Source of the DNA: Dyella halodurans
Lineage (GTDB): Bacteria > Pseudomonadota > Gammaproteobacteria > Xanthomonadales > Rhodanobacteraceae
DNA: 64,000 nucleotides
Direction of reading: 5' to 3'
Assembly: GCF_026283925.1 (NCBI RefSeq)
Contig: NZ_JAPDPF010000002.1
Coordinates: forward strand, 1-64,000
Every line of letters begins with the position of its first letter. Position 1 is the stretch's first letter. A program made the position numbers and the translations under genes. The notes under the pieces were generated by a model that saw only the letters and a list, made by a program, of their open reading frames with translations, did no database searches and was not told where the DNA came from. Positions 1 through 8,717 of this stretch are shown in pieces.

Positions 1-47
1 ATCGCGCCTCGCTCTTCGGCGCTCAGATGACTGTAGTTCTGACCCAT
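1..47 (-). CDS. IS30 family transposase, N-terminal fragment
   Basis: Only 15 codons are inside the window, beginning with ATG at 45-47 and reading M-G-Q-N-Y-S-H-L-S-A-E-E-R-G-A. The H-L-S-x-E-E-R pattern is the typical opening of the helix-turn-helix region of IS30 transposases, which bind the element ends and carry a downstream DDE catalytic core. A GAGGTG ribosome-binding site precedes the ATG by about five bases. Everything else of the protein is outside the window. It could instead be a related HTH protein, since the identification rests on a short motif. Confidence 0.55.
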   Translation of the reverse strand, partial: MGQNYSHLSAEERGA

Positions 48-90
48 GCATCACCTCGAAGGGGGTGTTGCACTTGATGTTAGAGACCGC
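1..90 (-). mobile_element. End of an IS30-type insertion sequence (cut by the window edge)
   Basis: The first 47 bases encode, on the minus strand, the start of an IS30-like transposase. The bases just before that start contain the sequence GTTGCACTTGATGTTAGAGA (69-88), which looks like the subterminal/terminal part of such an element. I place the element end near 90, but without the other end or a target duplication this is approximate. It lies between the polysaccharide locus and whatever is to the left, so it marks a possible boundary of the accessory region. Confidence 0.5.
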
Positions 91-93
91 CTT

Positions 94-121
94 ACTTTTC
101 TTTGGGCCAGCAAAGAAAAGT
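94..121. repeat. Perfect inverted repeat next to the IS end
   Basis: Eleven bases (ACTTTTCTTTG) at 94-104 pair with 111-121 around a six-base loop. Similar CTTTTCTTTG/CAAAGAAAAG palindromes recur between genes in Xanthomonadales genomes. It has no coding content and may be a dispersed intergenic repeat or a transcription-end hairpin. Confidence 0.6.
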
Positions 122-224
122 GACTCGAGCGCCGGCAGGCGATCGAAACGCCCGCTGCGTAAGCGGCAAGCTGGCCACCACGCGCAGTTGTCGCGCTGCC
201 GCGAGCACCCACCCCTCATCCCAG

Positions 225-247
225 CCTTCTCCCCATAGGGGAGAAGG
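225..247 (-). terminator. Hairpin just after the last polysaccharide gene
   Basis: CCTTCTCCCC (225-234) and GGGGAGAAGG (238-247) form a perfect ten-base stem with a three-base loop, 18 bases beyond the stop codon of the last minus-strand glycosyltransferase. There is no strong U run, so it may act as an mRNA 3' stabiliser or a weak terminator. It also belongs to the class of CTTCTCCCC-type repeats found scattered in proteobacterial genomes. Confidence 0.45.
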
Positions 248-264
248 AGCGAGAGCAGGAGCAC

Positions 265-1014
265 TCAGCGGCGCTTGCGTACCGCCTGCCAGGCGTAATG
301 GCACATGTAGTGTGATGCCGCCAGCCAGCCCAGGCGTTCGATATCCCGGTAGATATGCCACTGCCATCGCGCAGCACGCAGCTTGTCCGACGACAGCGAA
401 CCGCCATGGACCAGATACCAAGCCAACGCGTCGGCATAAGGTACGCAACTGGCGCCGCCGGCCCGCCGTACCAGGTCGAGCCAGAACACATAGTCCTCAT
501 GTCCCACGGCGAGAAAGTGCGCGTCACCGAGGCTGCGGTGGTAGACGCCGGTGAGATTGCCGATATGGTTGCTGCGCAGCATGTCGTCATGGGTCACCAC
601 TGAGGGTGGACGCACGTGCGACAGCACATGGCCATCCTCGGCGACGCGATCGTAAGCGGTATAGCTCACCAGCGAGCCGGTGCCGCGCATATGGCCGATC
701 TGCAGTTCGAGCTTGTGGGGGTGCCAGCGATCATCGCTGTCCAGGAACGCAATATAGCTGCCCTGGGCGGCCTCGATCCCGGCATTGCGCGCGGCGGCCA
801 CGCCGTTGTTGGAAGGCTGGTAAAGCACGCGCAGGCGATGGTCGGCGCGCGCCAGCTCACAGATCAGGCCGGTGGTGCCGTCGCGTGAACCATCGTCGAC
901 AATGATCAGCTCCAGCGCGGGATAAGTCTGTTCGCGCACCGACAGCACGGAGGCGCGCAGCGTGCGCTCCGCGTTGTACGCGGGCATGATCACGCTGACC
1001 AGGTCCGGTGTCAT
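265..1014 (-). CDS. Glycosyltransferase family 2
   Basis: This 249-residue cytoplasmic enzyme transfers a sugar from a nucleotide donor to a growing glycan. It has a GT-A fold with VSVIMPAYN near the N-terminus, the nucleotide-binding DDGSRDGT, the metal-binding DSDD (about residue 91) and an EDY acidic motif (about residue 172) where GT2 enzymes carry the catalytic base. There are no membrane segments. The ATG at 1012-1014 overlaps the upstream methyltransferase stop as ATGA, so the start is well supported; a longer frame exists upstream but runs through the neighbour. It is the last gene of the polysaccharide block. Donor and acceptor cannot be read from the sequence. Confidence 0.85.
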   Translation of the reverse strand: MTPDLVSVIMPAYNAERTLRASVLSVREQTYPALELIIVDDGSRDGTTGLICELARADHRLRVLYQPSNNGVAAARNAGIEAAQGSYIAFLDSDDRWHPHKLELQIGHMRGTGSLVSYTAYDRVAEDGHVLSHVRPPSVVTHDDMLRSNHIGNLTGVYHRSLGDAHFLAVGHEDYVFWLDLVRRAGGASCVPYADALAWYLVHGGSLSSDKLRAARWQWHIYRDIERLGWLAASHYMCHYAWQAVRKRR

Positions 1015-1961
1015 CCGGCCATTTCCGCATCGTGCTTGCGGGCGATGAAGTCGATCGAGGTGACGCAGAGCCGCTCGGGTGGAATATGCGCGAACTGCGG
1101 GTGCACGTGCAGCGCGGCGAGTTCTTTCAGGCGATTCTCTCGCGCAATCTCGGTGCTCATGGTGATATCGAAGCCGGCGGCCTTGGCGCGATCGATGAAC
1201 TCGAAGGCGCGCAGGCGGTTCTGGTAGAGAAACGCGTTGTCCCAGCGCCGCCATTCGGCATCGGAATATTGCAGGTAGTTGAGCTGATTGATCTCATGGT
1301 CGATATAAGCGTAGTGATCGCCACAGTTGACCGAGTGGAACATGATGCCGCCGGGGGCGAGGATGCGCATGGCTTCGCGAAAGATGCCGTCGACGGCGTC
1401 GGGAAGCACGTGCTCCAGCACGCTATTGGAGAACACACAGTCGATCTGTCGCGGTTCGAGCCTGGTCTGGGCCGCATCGCTGGGTGCATCGTAAGTAACG
1501 ACGCCGTCGGTGGCGGCGTGGATGTCGACGCCTTGGTCCAGGCGCTGAACCAGTTGCTGCTGCCGTTGGCGCACCTCGTCCTCGGCAATGCCGCAGGCCG
1601 TCGCGATCAAGGCGGTATAGCGGCCGAGATGGATCGCGCAGGCCCGCGCCAGCTCCGGCTTGAGGTGGCGATTGAGGTCGACCGTCACCACGCTGCGCGC
1701 ACCACCGAGATAGCAGGCGAAGGGAAACGTGGGGTACCAGCCACTGCCGATCTCGAATAGTCGCGCTCCGACGATGGGCCTGCCTGCTTCGCTCAGATGG
1801 CCTGCCATCAAGCGCCAGTCATCCATCTTCACGTCGAACTCGCGCCCGAAGTCGCGCAAGCCGCCGAAGCGCCGCTGCAGCACGTAATGCGCCTCTTCGC
1901 CGCCCGGCACGTGGCCGAGCACCTTTTGCAACATACCCTTGGCACGCCAATGCATGATCAT
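1011..1961 (-). CDS. SAM-dependent methyltransferase (class I)
   Basis: The protein has 316 residues. The SAM-binding motif FEIGSGWYP (about residues 69-77) is followed by VTVDLN, and a Methyltransf_11-type signature FSNSVLEHV then LAPGGIMFHSVN is present. Its place among glycosyltransferases suggests methylation of a sugar or a sugar-linked group, as seen in many polysaccharide loci; this is inference. The first ATG overlaps the stop of the preceding gene (ATGA) but sits only one base from a GGAGG site. The third codon (ATG at 1953-1955) has ideal spacing, so translation may start there. The gene overlaps the downstream GT2 by four bases. Confidence 0.75.
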   Translation of the reverse strand: MIMHWRAKGMLQKVLGHVPGGEEAHYVLQRRFGGLRDFGREFDVKMDDWRLMAGHLSEAGRPIVGARLFEIGSGWYPTFPFACYLGGARSVVTVDLNRHLKPELARACAIHLGRYTALIATACGIAEDEVRQRQQQLVQRLDQGVDIHAATDGVVTYDAPSDAAQTRLEPRQIDCVFSNSVLEHVLPDAVDGIFREAMRILAPGGIMFHSVNCGDHYAYIDHEINQLNYLQYSDAEWRRWDNAFLYQNRLRAFEFIDRAKAAGFDITMSTEIARENRLKELAALHVHPQFAHIPPERLCVTSIDFIARKHDAEMAG

Positions 1962-3190
1962 CCCTCCAGGTCGGCCCAGCCGGCCGCGGCCTTGATGCCG
2001 TGTCGATCTTGCGTATTTCGCCGCCAGGGGGCGTTGGCCAGCCCTGGCGGAGGTGGCAGTTCGTAGTCGCGATAGCGCGATGGGTTGCCGCTATGGCCGG
2101 CCTCCGCGGCTTTGACGATGTTGTACAGCTCGCGTGCCGTCACGTAATGCAGTACGTGGTGATTGCCATCGTTGTAATGCCGCTCCAGGTGCTCGTACAT
2201 GGCGTGAGCCGGCTCGCCAAGCAAGGTATCCATGTCGCGTTCCTGGGTACCGTGGGTATGGATCTTGACGAAGATCCAGTTCGGCTGGCCCTCGACCTGG
2301 ATGGCAGTGCGAATCCAGGCATCGATGCGCTCGGCATCGGGTGGGCAGGAGCGTCGGATGTCGGCGTTCTCGATGCGCGGCACCAGGCCAAAACGGCGTC
2401 GATGCCAGTTCAGGCCCAACGGACCCTGCACGATCATCAGGTCACCCGTGGGTTTTCCACCAGCCTTTACCGCAACGCCCACATCATGGGACTTGGGGCG
2501 CCGTGGATCGTCCGTGGCGTAATAGATCGCATTGATGGTGCGCGTCTGCGTATCGCTGGGAGCCGACGGCAAGGTGAAGTCCGCATAGCAGCCTAGCTCG
2601 CGCAGCAGGATCAGCTCATTGTTGAGGCCGCACCAGCGACCATCCGGACGCGAGTTGTCCAGGCACCAATTGCCGTGGATAAAGCCGAAGCGCAGTTCAC
2701 CGGTGCGCGGGTCACGTGGCAGCGCGCCATGGCGCTCATGCAGAAGTTCGTTGAAGCGCGTGATGGTGGTGCGGAAGTTGTCTTCGTTGTCGTTGTCGTG
2801 ATGGAGATGGATCTCGATTTCTCCATAGCCTTCCGCGCATAGCGCGGCGATCTTGTCGAGATGCTCCTCCAGGTACTCTTCTTCGGGATAAAAGAAGGAG
2901 TGCTGCGGTGGCCGCCCGTCCGCATCCCGGTGGGCGGAGGCGAGGACGCGGTAATCCTTGCACCAGCGATCGACACGTGCGCGCTGGGTCTCCAGATCGA
3001 CCTTTCCCCAGGCAGGTTCGAAATGATCGACGAAGCAGAACATCACGTGCACGGGGCCGCTGGCCGGAGCAGGTGGGCGACGACGCAGATAGCTGCCGAG
3101 CCAGATCTGCATGTGGCGGGCGCGAACGCCTTTGACCAGCACCGCGGTTGCCAACAGCAGGATGAGCAGCAGGAACAGGATGGCGATCAT
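1958..3190 (-). CDS. Membrane-anchored, polysaccharide-deacetylase-like protein of unknown activity
   Basis: The protein has 410 residues. It begins with a strong hydrophobic helix (about residues 2-20), an uncleaved signal or anchor, followed by an Arg-rich stretch. The body carries F-x-x-D-H-F-E-P near residue 47, E-I-E-I-H-L-H-H-D, H-G-N-W and a G-C-Y-A-D-F-T-L-P-S segment. These resemble the order of metal-binding and barrel motifs of NodB-type carbohydrate deacetylases, but the canonical TFDDGP is absent. I recognise the type from exopolysaccharide loci without a defined reaction. ATGA overlaps join it to both neighbours. It could modify the glycan at the membrane; this is a guess from context. 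Confidence 0.55.
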   Translation of the reverse strand: MIAILFLLLILLLATAVLVKGVRARHMQIWLGSYLRRRPPAPASGPVHVMFCFVDHFEPAWGKVDLETQRARVDRWCKDYRVLASAHRDADGRPPQHSFFYPEEEYLEEHLDKIAALCAEGYGEIEIHLHHDNDNEDNFRTTITRFNELLHERHGALPRDPRTGELRFGFIHGNWCLDNSRPDGRWCGLNNELILLRELGCYADFTLPSAPSDTQTRTINAIYYATDDPRRPKSHDVGVAVKAGGKPTGDLMIVQGPLGLNWHRRRFGLVPRIENADIRRSCPPDAERIDAWIRTAIQVEGQPNWIFVKIHTHGTQERDMDTLLGEPAHAMYEHLERHYNDGNHHVLHYVTARELYNIVKAAEAGHSGNPSRYRDYELPPPPGLANAPWRRNTQDRHGIKAAAGWADLEG

Positions 3191-4365
3191 GCCGGCACGC
3201 CTCCGCTCGGCAGCAGGGTCAGCAATTGCTCGGCGTTGTTGCGCCACTGGCGTTCGCGGACGATGTAGTCCCGCGCGGCGGCGCCCACGCGATGGCATTC
3301 GTCGGTGTGGGCCGTGAGTTCGAGCACGCGCTCGACGCAACGCTCGGTCTCGCCGCGCGGAAACAGCCAGCCGGTGCGGCCGTCGCTGATGACTTCGGTG
3401 ACGGGGTCGTAATCCGGCGCCACCACGGCCACGCCCATCGCCATCAGCTCGAACAGCTTCATGGGCGAGCCGTAGTGATTGGAATCGGGCAACACGGCGT
3501 AGTCCATGCACGCAATCCAGCTGGCGATATCTTCATGCGGCACGCGACCCGGCGTGAGCACGCGGTCGGACAGTCCCCTGGCGGCAATCATTTCGCGGAT
3601 GGTCGGCAGCATCAGGCCGTCGCCCACCAACACCAGGGCGAGGTCCGGCGCCTCGTTCAGGCGGGCGGCGATGTTCTCGACGAAGTACTGCACGCCATGC
3701 CATTGGGCAAACGCCCCAACGTGGCCGCAGACGATGCGATCGCGCAAGCCGCGGTCGGCGCGAAGTCGCGTGCGGTCAAAGCGGCTGGGGTCGAAGCGGG
3801 ACAGGTCGGCGGCGTTGGGTGAGACCACCGACGGCGCCAGTTCGCCATACGCCTGTTGCGCCTGCTCGCGGAAGTAGTTGGAGATGAACACCAGGCCGGT
3901 GCAGTTGCGCAGGCACCAGCCCTCGATACGCCGCGCCAAGGTCTTCAGGTAAAGCGGTCGTACACGCTGGACCAGGGCCGAGTCGTTGATTTCCAGCACC
4001 AGGGGGATGCCACGACGACGCGCCATCCACACGGTGGCAAACAGGAACAACGAATAACGTTCGTAGATCAGCTCGGGTCGCAGCCGGCGGAATGCGCTGC
4101 GCATGCGCACCAGGGTGACCAGGTTGTAGGCAAGTTCCAGGAACTCGAACAGCACCCCAGGCATGCGTGTCACCAGGCGAGCGAGCGTTCCGCGCGAAGG
4201 CTTGGGTTGTTGGGGGCTTGTCTCATGCTCCCGCTCGGGATCGGCGCCAGGGAACGACAGCACGTTGACCTCGTGCCCCATGCCGCGCAAGGCATGCACG
4301 ATGCCGCGTATATGCACGCCTTCGACGTGGCGTCCGCGCGTGCGATGGTGGTAGAGGATCCTCAT
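3187..4365 (-). CDS. Glycosyltransferase family 4 (GT-B fold)
   Basis: This 392-residue enzyme has the two-domain GT-B layout. The acceptor-binding N-terminal half starts with a glycine/histidine-rich loop (about residues 10-20: HVEGVHIRG). The donor-binding half contains GHVGAFAQWHG and the conserved acidic ELMAMGVAVVAPD segment used by GT4 enzymes to hold the nucleotide sugar. It is soluble or peripherally membrane bound. The start at 4363-4365 overlaps the upstream deacetylase stop (ATGA). It probably adds one residue to the lipid-linked repeat unit; the sugar is unknown. Confidence 0.85.
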   Translation of the reverse strand: MRILYHHRTRGRHVEGVHIRGIVHALRGMGHEVNVLSFPGADPEREHETSPQQPKPSRGTLARLVTRMPGVLFEFLELAYNLVTLVRMRSAFRRLRPELIYERYSLFLFATVWMARRRGIPLVLEINDSALVQRVRPLYLKTLARRIEGWCLRNCTGLVFISNYFREQAQQAYGELAPSVVSPNAADLSRFDPSRFDRTRLRADRGLRDRIVCGHVGAFAQWHGVQYFVENIAARLNEAPDLALVLVGDGLMLPTIREMIAARGLSDRVLTPGRVPHEDIASWIACMDYAVLPDSNHYGSPMKLFELMAMGVAVVAPDYDPVTEVISDGRTGWLFPRGETERCVERVLELTAHTDECHRVGAAARDYIVRERQWRNNAEQLLTLLPSGGVPA

Positions 4366-5003
4366 GCAGCGTCCCCCGACAAGGCGTGGAACGTGTGGCC
4401 TTCGGCCAGCCACTCCGGCAGCAGGACGCGCAGCGCTTCGACCGCCCGATGGCTGTCATCGTGCATCAGCACGATGTCGCCGGGCAGGGGAGGCTGGTCG
4501 CGCAGTCTGGCGACGAAGGCATCGTGGGGCGGCTTCTGGTAGTCCAGGCTGTCGTAGGACCAATAGACGATGCTGCGTCCGTGGCGGGCGCAATGGAGCA
4601 ATAGGCGCGTGTCCAGGTAGCCTTGCGGCGTGCGTACGCGATGGCGCGGGCGGGCGTCGAAGCTTCGCAGCAGTTCGTCCGTGCGCTGGAACTCCTCGAG
4701 CTGGTCGAGCAGCGACAAGGTCTTGAACATCCGGTGGCTATAGGAATGGTTACCGATCATGTGACCCTCGGCCACCATGCGTTCCACCAGGTCGGGGTAC
4801 CGCTCGATCTTCTTGCCGATCAGGAAGAAGCTGGCATGGACGCGATGCTCGGCGAGGAGGTCGAGCAAGTACGGCGTGTAGTCCGGCTCCGGGCCATCGT
4901 CGAAACTCAGGTAGCGGGCGCCGCCATGGCTTGACCCGTGCGTTTGCACCAGGGCATCCGGCAATAGGCGGAGCAGTTCCTGTCGCTTTGGTTTGAGGTT
5001 CAT
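4362..5003 (-). CDS. Polysaccharide deacetylase (NodB homology domain)
   Basis: This small, 213-residue carbohydrate esterase family 4-like enzyme removes N- or O-acetyl groups. The motifs are YLSFDDGPEP (D35, D36), ASFFLIG, GNHSYSH (H86, H90, zinc ligands with the second Asp) and RTPQG. The C-terminal part (GDIVLMHDDS) supplies the last motif with the catalytic-base His. There is no signal peptide, so it may act on cytoplasmic lipid-linked intermediates rather than on the exported polymer. ATGA overlaps link it to the GT4 genes on both sides. It is one of two clear deacetylases in the locus. Confidence 0.85.
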   Translation of the reverse strand: MNLKPKRQELLRLLPDALVQTHGSSHGGARYLSFDDGPEPDYTPYLLDLLAEHRVHASFFLIGKKIERYPDLVERMVAEGHMIGNHSYSHRMFKTLSLLDQLEEFQRTDELLRSFDARPRHRVRTPQGYLDTRLLLHCARHGRSIVYWSYDSLDYQKPPHDAFVARLRDQPPLPGDIVLMHDDSHRAVEALRVLLPEWLAEGHTFHALSGDAA

Positions 5004-6178
5004 GCGGTGGCCCTCAATGGCGAAGGAGAGGCGGCGACGACGTCGCGCAAGATGCCGGCCAGCCGGCTCACGTTGTCGTCCCAGCGAAAAGCGGCGGCCT
5101 GCCTGACGATGGCATCGCGCTCCCAGCGCGTGCCCGCGGCATCGATCAAGGCTTGAGACAAGGCGTCGCGATTGTGAGCTGGTACGAGCAGGCCAGCCTG
5201 GCTTGGCAGCACCTCCGGGATGCCGCCCACTCGCGTGGCGACAACCGGTGTGCCGCAGGACATCGCCTCCAGCACCACGTTCGGCACGCCTTCGTTGTGG
5301 CTGGGCAGGCACAGCAGGTCGGCAGCGCGGAACCAGTCAGGCAGCGCACCATGCGGGACGGGGCCGGCCAGGAAGACACGGTCGGCACAGCCCAGGGCGC
5401 TGGCGCGTTCGAGCAAGCTGGTCTGGCAAGGTCCGGCACCCACGTAGACCAGCTGCGCACGCGGGTGCTCGGCCAGCAAGGCCGGGAACGCCTCAAGCAG
5501 ATCGAGGCAACCCTTCGCCAGCTTCAGGTTGCCTACGTACAGCACCAGTGGCGCGTCCGGCGACAGGTCGAGCCGCTCGCGCGCCTGACTGCGCGAACCG
5601 GGAGCGAACAGGCCCGGATCGACCCCGTTGTAGAGCACGTGCACACGCGCCGCATCGGCATCCAGCGCCACGGCCTTGGTGGCCAGCGCCTCGCTCACCG
5701 CGATCACCGCGTTGGCATGGTGAAGCGCAGAACGTATTTGTGGGCGGCGCAAGGCATGTTCGGCCTGCACATTGAGATCGCTGCCATGCACCTTGACCAC
5801 ATAGGGAATACCCAGGCGTCGCGCCAGCCAACCGACGGCGACGGCATCCGGATAGGCCCAGCTCACCAGCAGGCAATCGTAGTTGGCCAGGCGCAACTGG
5901 CGGCCGCGCTGGACCAGCAGCGACAGCAGCCAGCACATGGCGTGCAACGTACGCCCAATGCGTGGTGGATAGACGAACGTGAAGTGGTCGGTGCGAAGGC
6001 CGCTGACCTTCACCTCGCCCTTCCTGCCGCCCAGGCGCTCGCGAAAATCCACGGCCGTCAGCACGTCGACATCGTGGTATTGCCCAAGGCGCTCGAACTG
6101 CTGGCGGTTGAACGTGCCGCGGAGCGGGTCCCAGGGTGTGGGAAACAGGTTGGTGAGGATCAGTACGCGCAGTCGCAT
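5000..6178 (-). CDS. Glycosyltransferase family 4
   Basis: This is a 392-residue GT-B enzyme. The N-terminal ILTNLFPTPWDPLRGTFN motif is characteristic of a GT4 group found in exopolysaccharide loci. The donor domain shows LYVGNLKLAKG, a central HNEGVPNVVLEAMSCGTPVVA stretch with the nucleotide-sugar-binding Glu, and VGGIPEV. No membrane helix is present. Translation starts at 6176-6178, three bases after the upstream stop, while its own stop overlaps the deacetylase start. Role: addition of a sugar to the repeat unit; donor not predictable. Confidence 0.88.
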   Translation of the reverse strand: MRLRVLILTNLFPTPWDPLRGTFNRQQFERLGQYHDVDVLTAVDFRERLGGRKGEVKVSGLRTDHFTFVYPPRIGRTLHAMCWLLSLLVQRGRQLRLANYDCLLVSWAYPDAVAVGWLARRLGIPYVVKVHGSDLNVQAEHALRRPQIRSALHHANAVIAVSEALATKAVALDADAARVHVLYNGVDPGLFAPGSRSQARERLDLSPDAPLVLYVGNLKLAKGCLDLLEAFPALLAEHPRAQLVYVGAGPCQTSLLERASALGCADRVFLAGPVPHGALPDWFRAADLLCLPSHNEGVPNVVLEAMSCGTPVVATRVGGIPEVLPSQAGLLVPAHNRDALSQALIDAAGTRWERDAIVRQAAAFRWDDNVSRLAGILRDVVAASPSPLRATA

Positions 6179-6181
6179 GGC

Positions 6182-7291
6182 TCAGTCCCTTGTCTCCTGA
6201 TATAGCCGCGCGTAGCGCCCGGCCATGGCTTCCAGCGAGCCGTTCTGTTCCACCCATGCCCGTGCCGCACGGCCGCAGGCGGTGGCCTGCTGCGGCTCTT
6301 GCAGTAAGGCGAGCATGGCGTCGGCAAGGGCCCGCGGATTGCCTGCGGGTACCAGGCGCCCGGTGCGTCCGTCATGCACGATTTCACCGTTGCCGCCCAC
6401 GTCGGTGGCCACGATCGGCAGCGCCACCGCACAGGCCTCGAGCAAGGCCATCGAATAGCCTTCGCTGCGCGAGGAGAGCACGAACAGGTCCAGTCCCTGC
6501 AGCAATTCATGCACGTCGTTGCGGTCGCCGAGGAAATGCACGCGTTGCTGCACGCCTTCCTCGCGGGCGCATTGCTCGAGCTGTGCACGCAGCTCGCCGT
6601 CGCCGATCAACACCAGGTCCGTGTCCGGACGCAGTGCGTGGATGCGGCGGAAGGCCTGGATCAGGCCGACCTGGTCCTTGGCCCAGTTGAGGCGGCCCAC
6701 ATTGCCGATCAGTCGGCTGTGCGGCGGCAGCTCCAGCGCCTGCAGCAGGCGCTCGCGCATATCGACCGAGGCCTGCGCAAACGTGTCGACCGGAATGCCG
6801 TTGGGTACCACTGTAGCCTTGAGCCCGGGCACGATGCCGCGCGCCACGGCGTCGCGACGGGCGGCTTCGCACACGGTGACGACGGTGTCCGTGTGCGCGA
6901 GCGAACGCCGATAAAGCCATTCGCGGCGCCCCGTGCGCTGGTTGATGCTCATGCCGTGCCGTGTGTTGACGACACGGCGGACACCCAGCCCACAACAGGC
7001 GAGCACGGCCTGGTAGTGCGCCACCGCGTTATGCGTGTGCAGCACCTCGGTACCGTGGCGGCGGATCACCCGTCGCGCCCGCGCCAGCGCACGCAGGTCC
7101 AGTCCTTGCCGTTTGTGGCAGCTGGTGACCGGGATGCCCAGGGTGTCCAGTTCATGCGCCTGCGACCCGGCTTCGAACAGGCACACCACCTGGCAGTGAT
7201 GTCCTTGCCGATGCTGGATTTTCACCAGCTCCAGCACCATGCGTTCCAGGCCGCCGCGATTGAGGTTCTCGACCACGTGGGTAATGTTCAC
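6182..7291 (-). CDS. Glycosyltransferase family 4, resembling exosortase-associated sugar transferases
   Basis: The protein has 369 residues. It opens with ITHVVENLNRGGLERMV, the glycine-rich acceptor loop that recalls the sugar transferases found in PEP-CTERM/exosortase-type polysaccharide loci. The donor site shows IGNVGRLNWAKDQ, RSEGYSMALLEACAVALPIVA and VGGNGEIV. No exosortase gene is visible here, so the similarity may only mean shared ancestry of the sugar machinery. ATGA overlap with the upstream CapK-like ligase. Confidence 0.85.
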   Translation of the reverse strand: MNITHVVENLNRGGLERMVLELVKIQHRQGHHCQVVCLFEAGSQAHELDTLGIPVTSCHKRQGLDLRALARARRVIRRHGTEVLHTHNAVAHYQAVLACCGLGVRRVVNTRHGMSINQRTGRREWLYRRSLAHTDTVVTVCEAARRDAVARGIVPGLKATVVPNGIPVDTFAQASVDMRERLLQALELPPHSRLIGNVGRLNWAKDQVGLIQAFRRIHALRPDTDLVLIGDGELRAQLEQCAREEGVQQRVHFLGDRNDVHELLQGLDLFVLSSRSEGYSMALLEACAVALPIVATDVGGNGEIVHDGRTGRLVPAGNPRALADAMLALLQEPQQATACGRAARAWVEQNGSLEAMAGRYARLYQETRD

Positions 7292-8646
7292 GGCGGCAGC
7301 TCCGAAATGGTGAGCCGCGTCTTGCCACTACGCGTCGGCGGTATGTCGTCGACGAAGTGGCAGTGCACCTCGATGTTGTCGCCGAGGACCTTGTGGATCT
7401 CACGGCGGATCATGGCCAGGGAGTCGTCGGTGAACGCCGCGCCGCGGACCAGTGAGAGATCCAGCCGGTCGAGTTGGCGCTGCACTACCTGATACTGGTT
7501 GACGCCGGGTACTTCCTTGAGCAGGAACGGGAAGAACATGCCGGGGAGGATGCGACCATCGGTCGTGCGGATCGCATCCAGCATGCGCCCTTCGACGCGG
7601 CTGATCAGGGGCAGGCCACGACCGCACACGCATGCCTCGGAAGACGACGTGATCAGGTCGCCGGTGGCGTAGCGGATGAAGGGCATGCCGTAATTGAACA
7701 GATCGGTGACCACCGCCTCGCCGGTATGCGCGTGCTGGTGGGGGCCGCTTGGTGGCAAACGCTCGACCAGCAGATGATCGGCATTCACGTGCATGCCCTT
7801 GCGCTGCTCGCATTCCGCGGCGATGAGCATGAACTCGCGACAGCCGTAGGTATTGAAGGCGGGGCAACCAAAAGCCTCCTCGATGATCCGGCGCTGGAAC
7901 TCGTGCATCGCCTCGCCACAGACGATGAACGCCTGCGGCCGGTGCACGCGTCGCCCGGTAGCCAGCAGCCATTGCGCAAGCCGGAGCAGGGGGCCGAAAT
8001 AGCCGAGCAGGATCTCCGGACGATAGCTGTCGACCAGGTCGGCGTACTCACCGATGTTCGCTTCCGTCATGTGGAAGATGTTTACGATGCGGCGACCAAA
8101 GGCCGCGTGATAAAGGCGGTCCTTCCAGCGTCGCCCCGCGCTGGTCGAGCCGATGCCGGTGCCCCACAGCATCAGGCTGCGCCGGCCCGGGAGCGCGTTG
8201 GCCCAGCCGTAGCCGCGCCACATCACGGCCTGGCGGCGTTCATTGCTCTCGCGTGTAAAGCCGAACTGCAAGGGTTCGCCGGTCGAACCGCTGGTGCTCT
8301 TGTACAACATCTGGTCGCGGCACGACGTGGCCTTCAGCTCATCCGCATGCCTGCGAATGTCGGCCTTGGTCAACAAAGGCAGGCGCGCATAGTCTTCCAG
8401 GCAGCGGATATCGTCCGGCGTGATGCCGAGCTCGCGCCACTGGCGTTGATAGAACGGCACGTCGCGATAACAGTGCTCCAGCAACAGCTTGAGTCGTGTC
8501 CATTGCAGCTCGGCGATCTGTTGCGGCGAGAGCCATTGCGTACGTTCGTATTCGGCCAGCCAGGTCAACGTGCGACGGCGCATCAGGCCGCTCTCGTAGG
8601 CGGGATATAGCACTCGGCGAAAGGCTGCTTCATACCATCCACTCAT
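7288..8646 (-). CDS. CapK/PaaK-like AMP-forming ligase, copy 1
   Basis: This 452-residue member of the phenylacetate-CoA ligase (PaaK/CapK) branch of adenylate-forming enzymes activates a carboxylate as acyl-AMP and passes it to a thiol. Visible motifs: the ATP loop KSTSGSTGEP, the Y-G-C-R-E-F adenine-site block, RYATGD and the C-terminal S-G-K-T-R lysine motif. I chose the ATG at 8644-8646 because GGGGGAG stands seven bases upstream and because the product then matches copy 2 exactly in length and opening (MSGWYE). A longer frame to 8721 has no good ribosome site. CapK-type proteins recur in capsule/exopolysaccharide loci with unproven substrates. Confidence 0.82.
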   Translation of the reverse strand: MSGWYEAAFRRVLYPAYESGLMRRRTLTWLAEYERTQWLSPQQIAELQWTRLKLLLEHCYRDVPFYQRQWRELGITPDDIRCLEDYARLPLLTKADIRRHADELKATSCRDQMLYKSTSGSTGEPLQFGFTRESNERRQAVMWRGYGWANALPGRRSLMLWGTGIGSTSAGRRWKDRLYHAAFGRRIVNIFHMTEANIGEYADLVDSYRPEILLGYFGPLLRLAQWLLATGRRVHRPQAFIVCGEAMHEFQRRIIEEAFGCPAFNTYGCREFMLIAAECEQRKGMHVNADHLLVERLPPSGPHQHAHTGEAVVTDLFNYGMPFIRYATGDLITSSSEACVCGRGLPLISRVEGRMLDAIRTTDGRILPGMFFPFLLKEVPGVNQYQVVQRQLDRLDLSLVRGAAFTDDSLAMIRREIHKVLGDNIEVHCHFVDDIPPTRSGKTRLTISELPP

Positions 8647-8717
8647 CACGGCGCTCCCCCGTGTGGTGCCTGCTCGAACGTCTCCGAGCCCAGGCCTGGC
8701 GATCACGTGAACCATGC

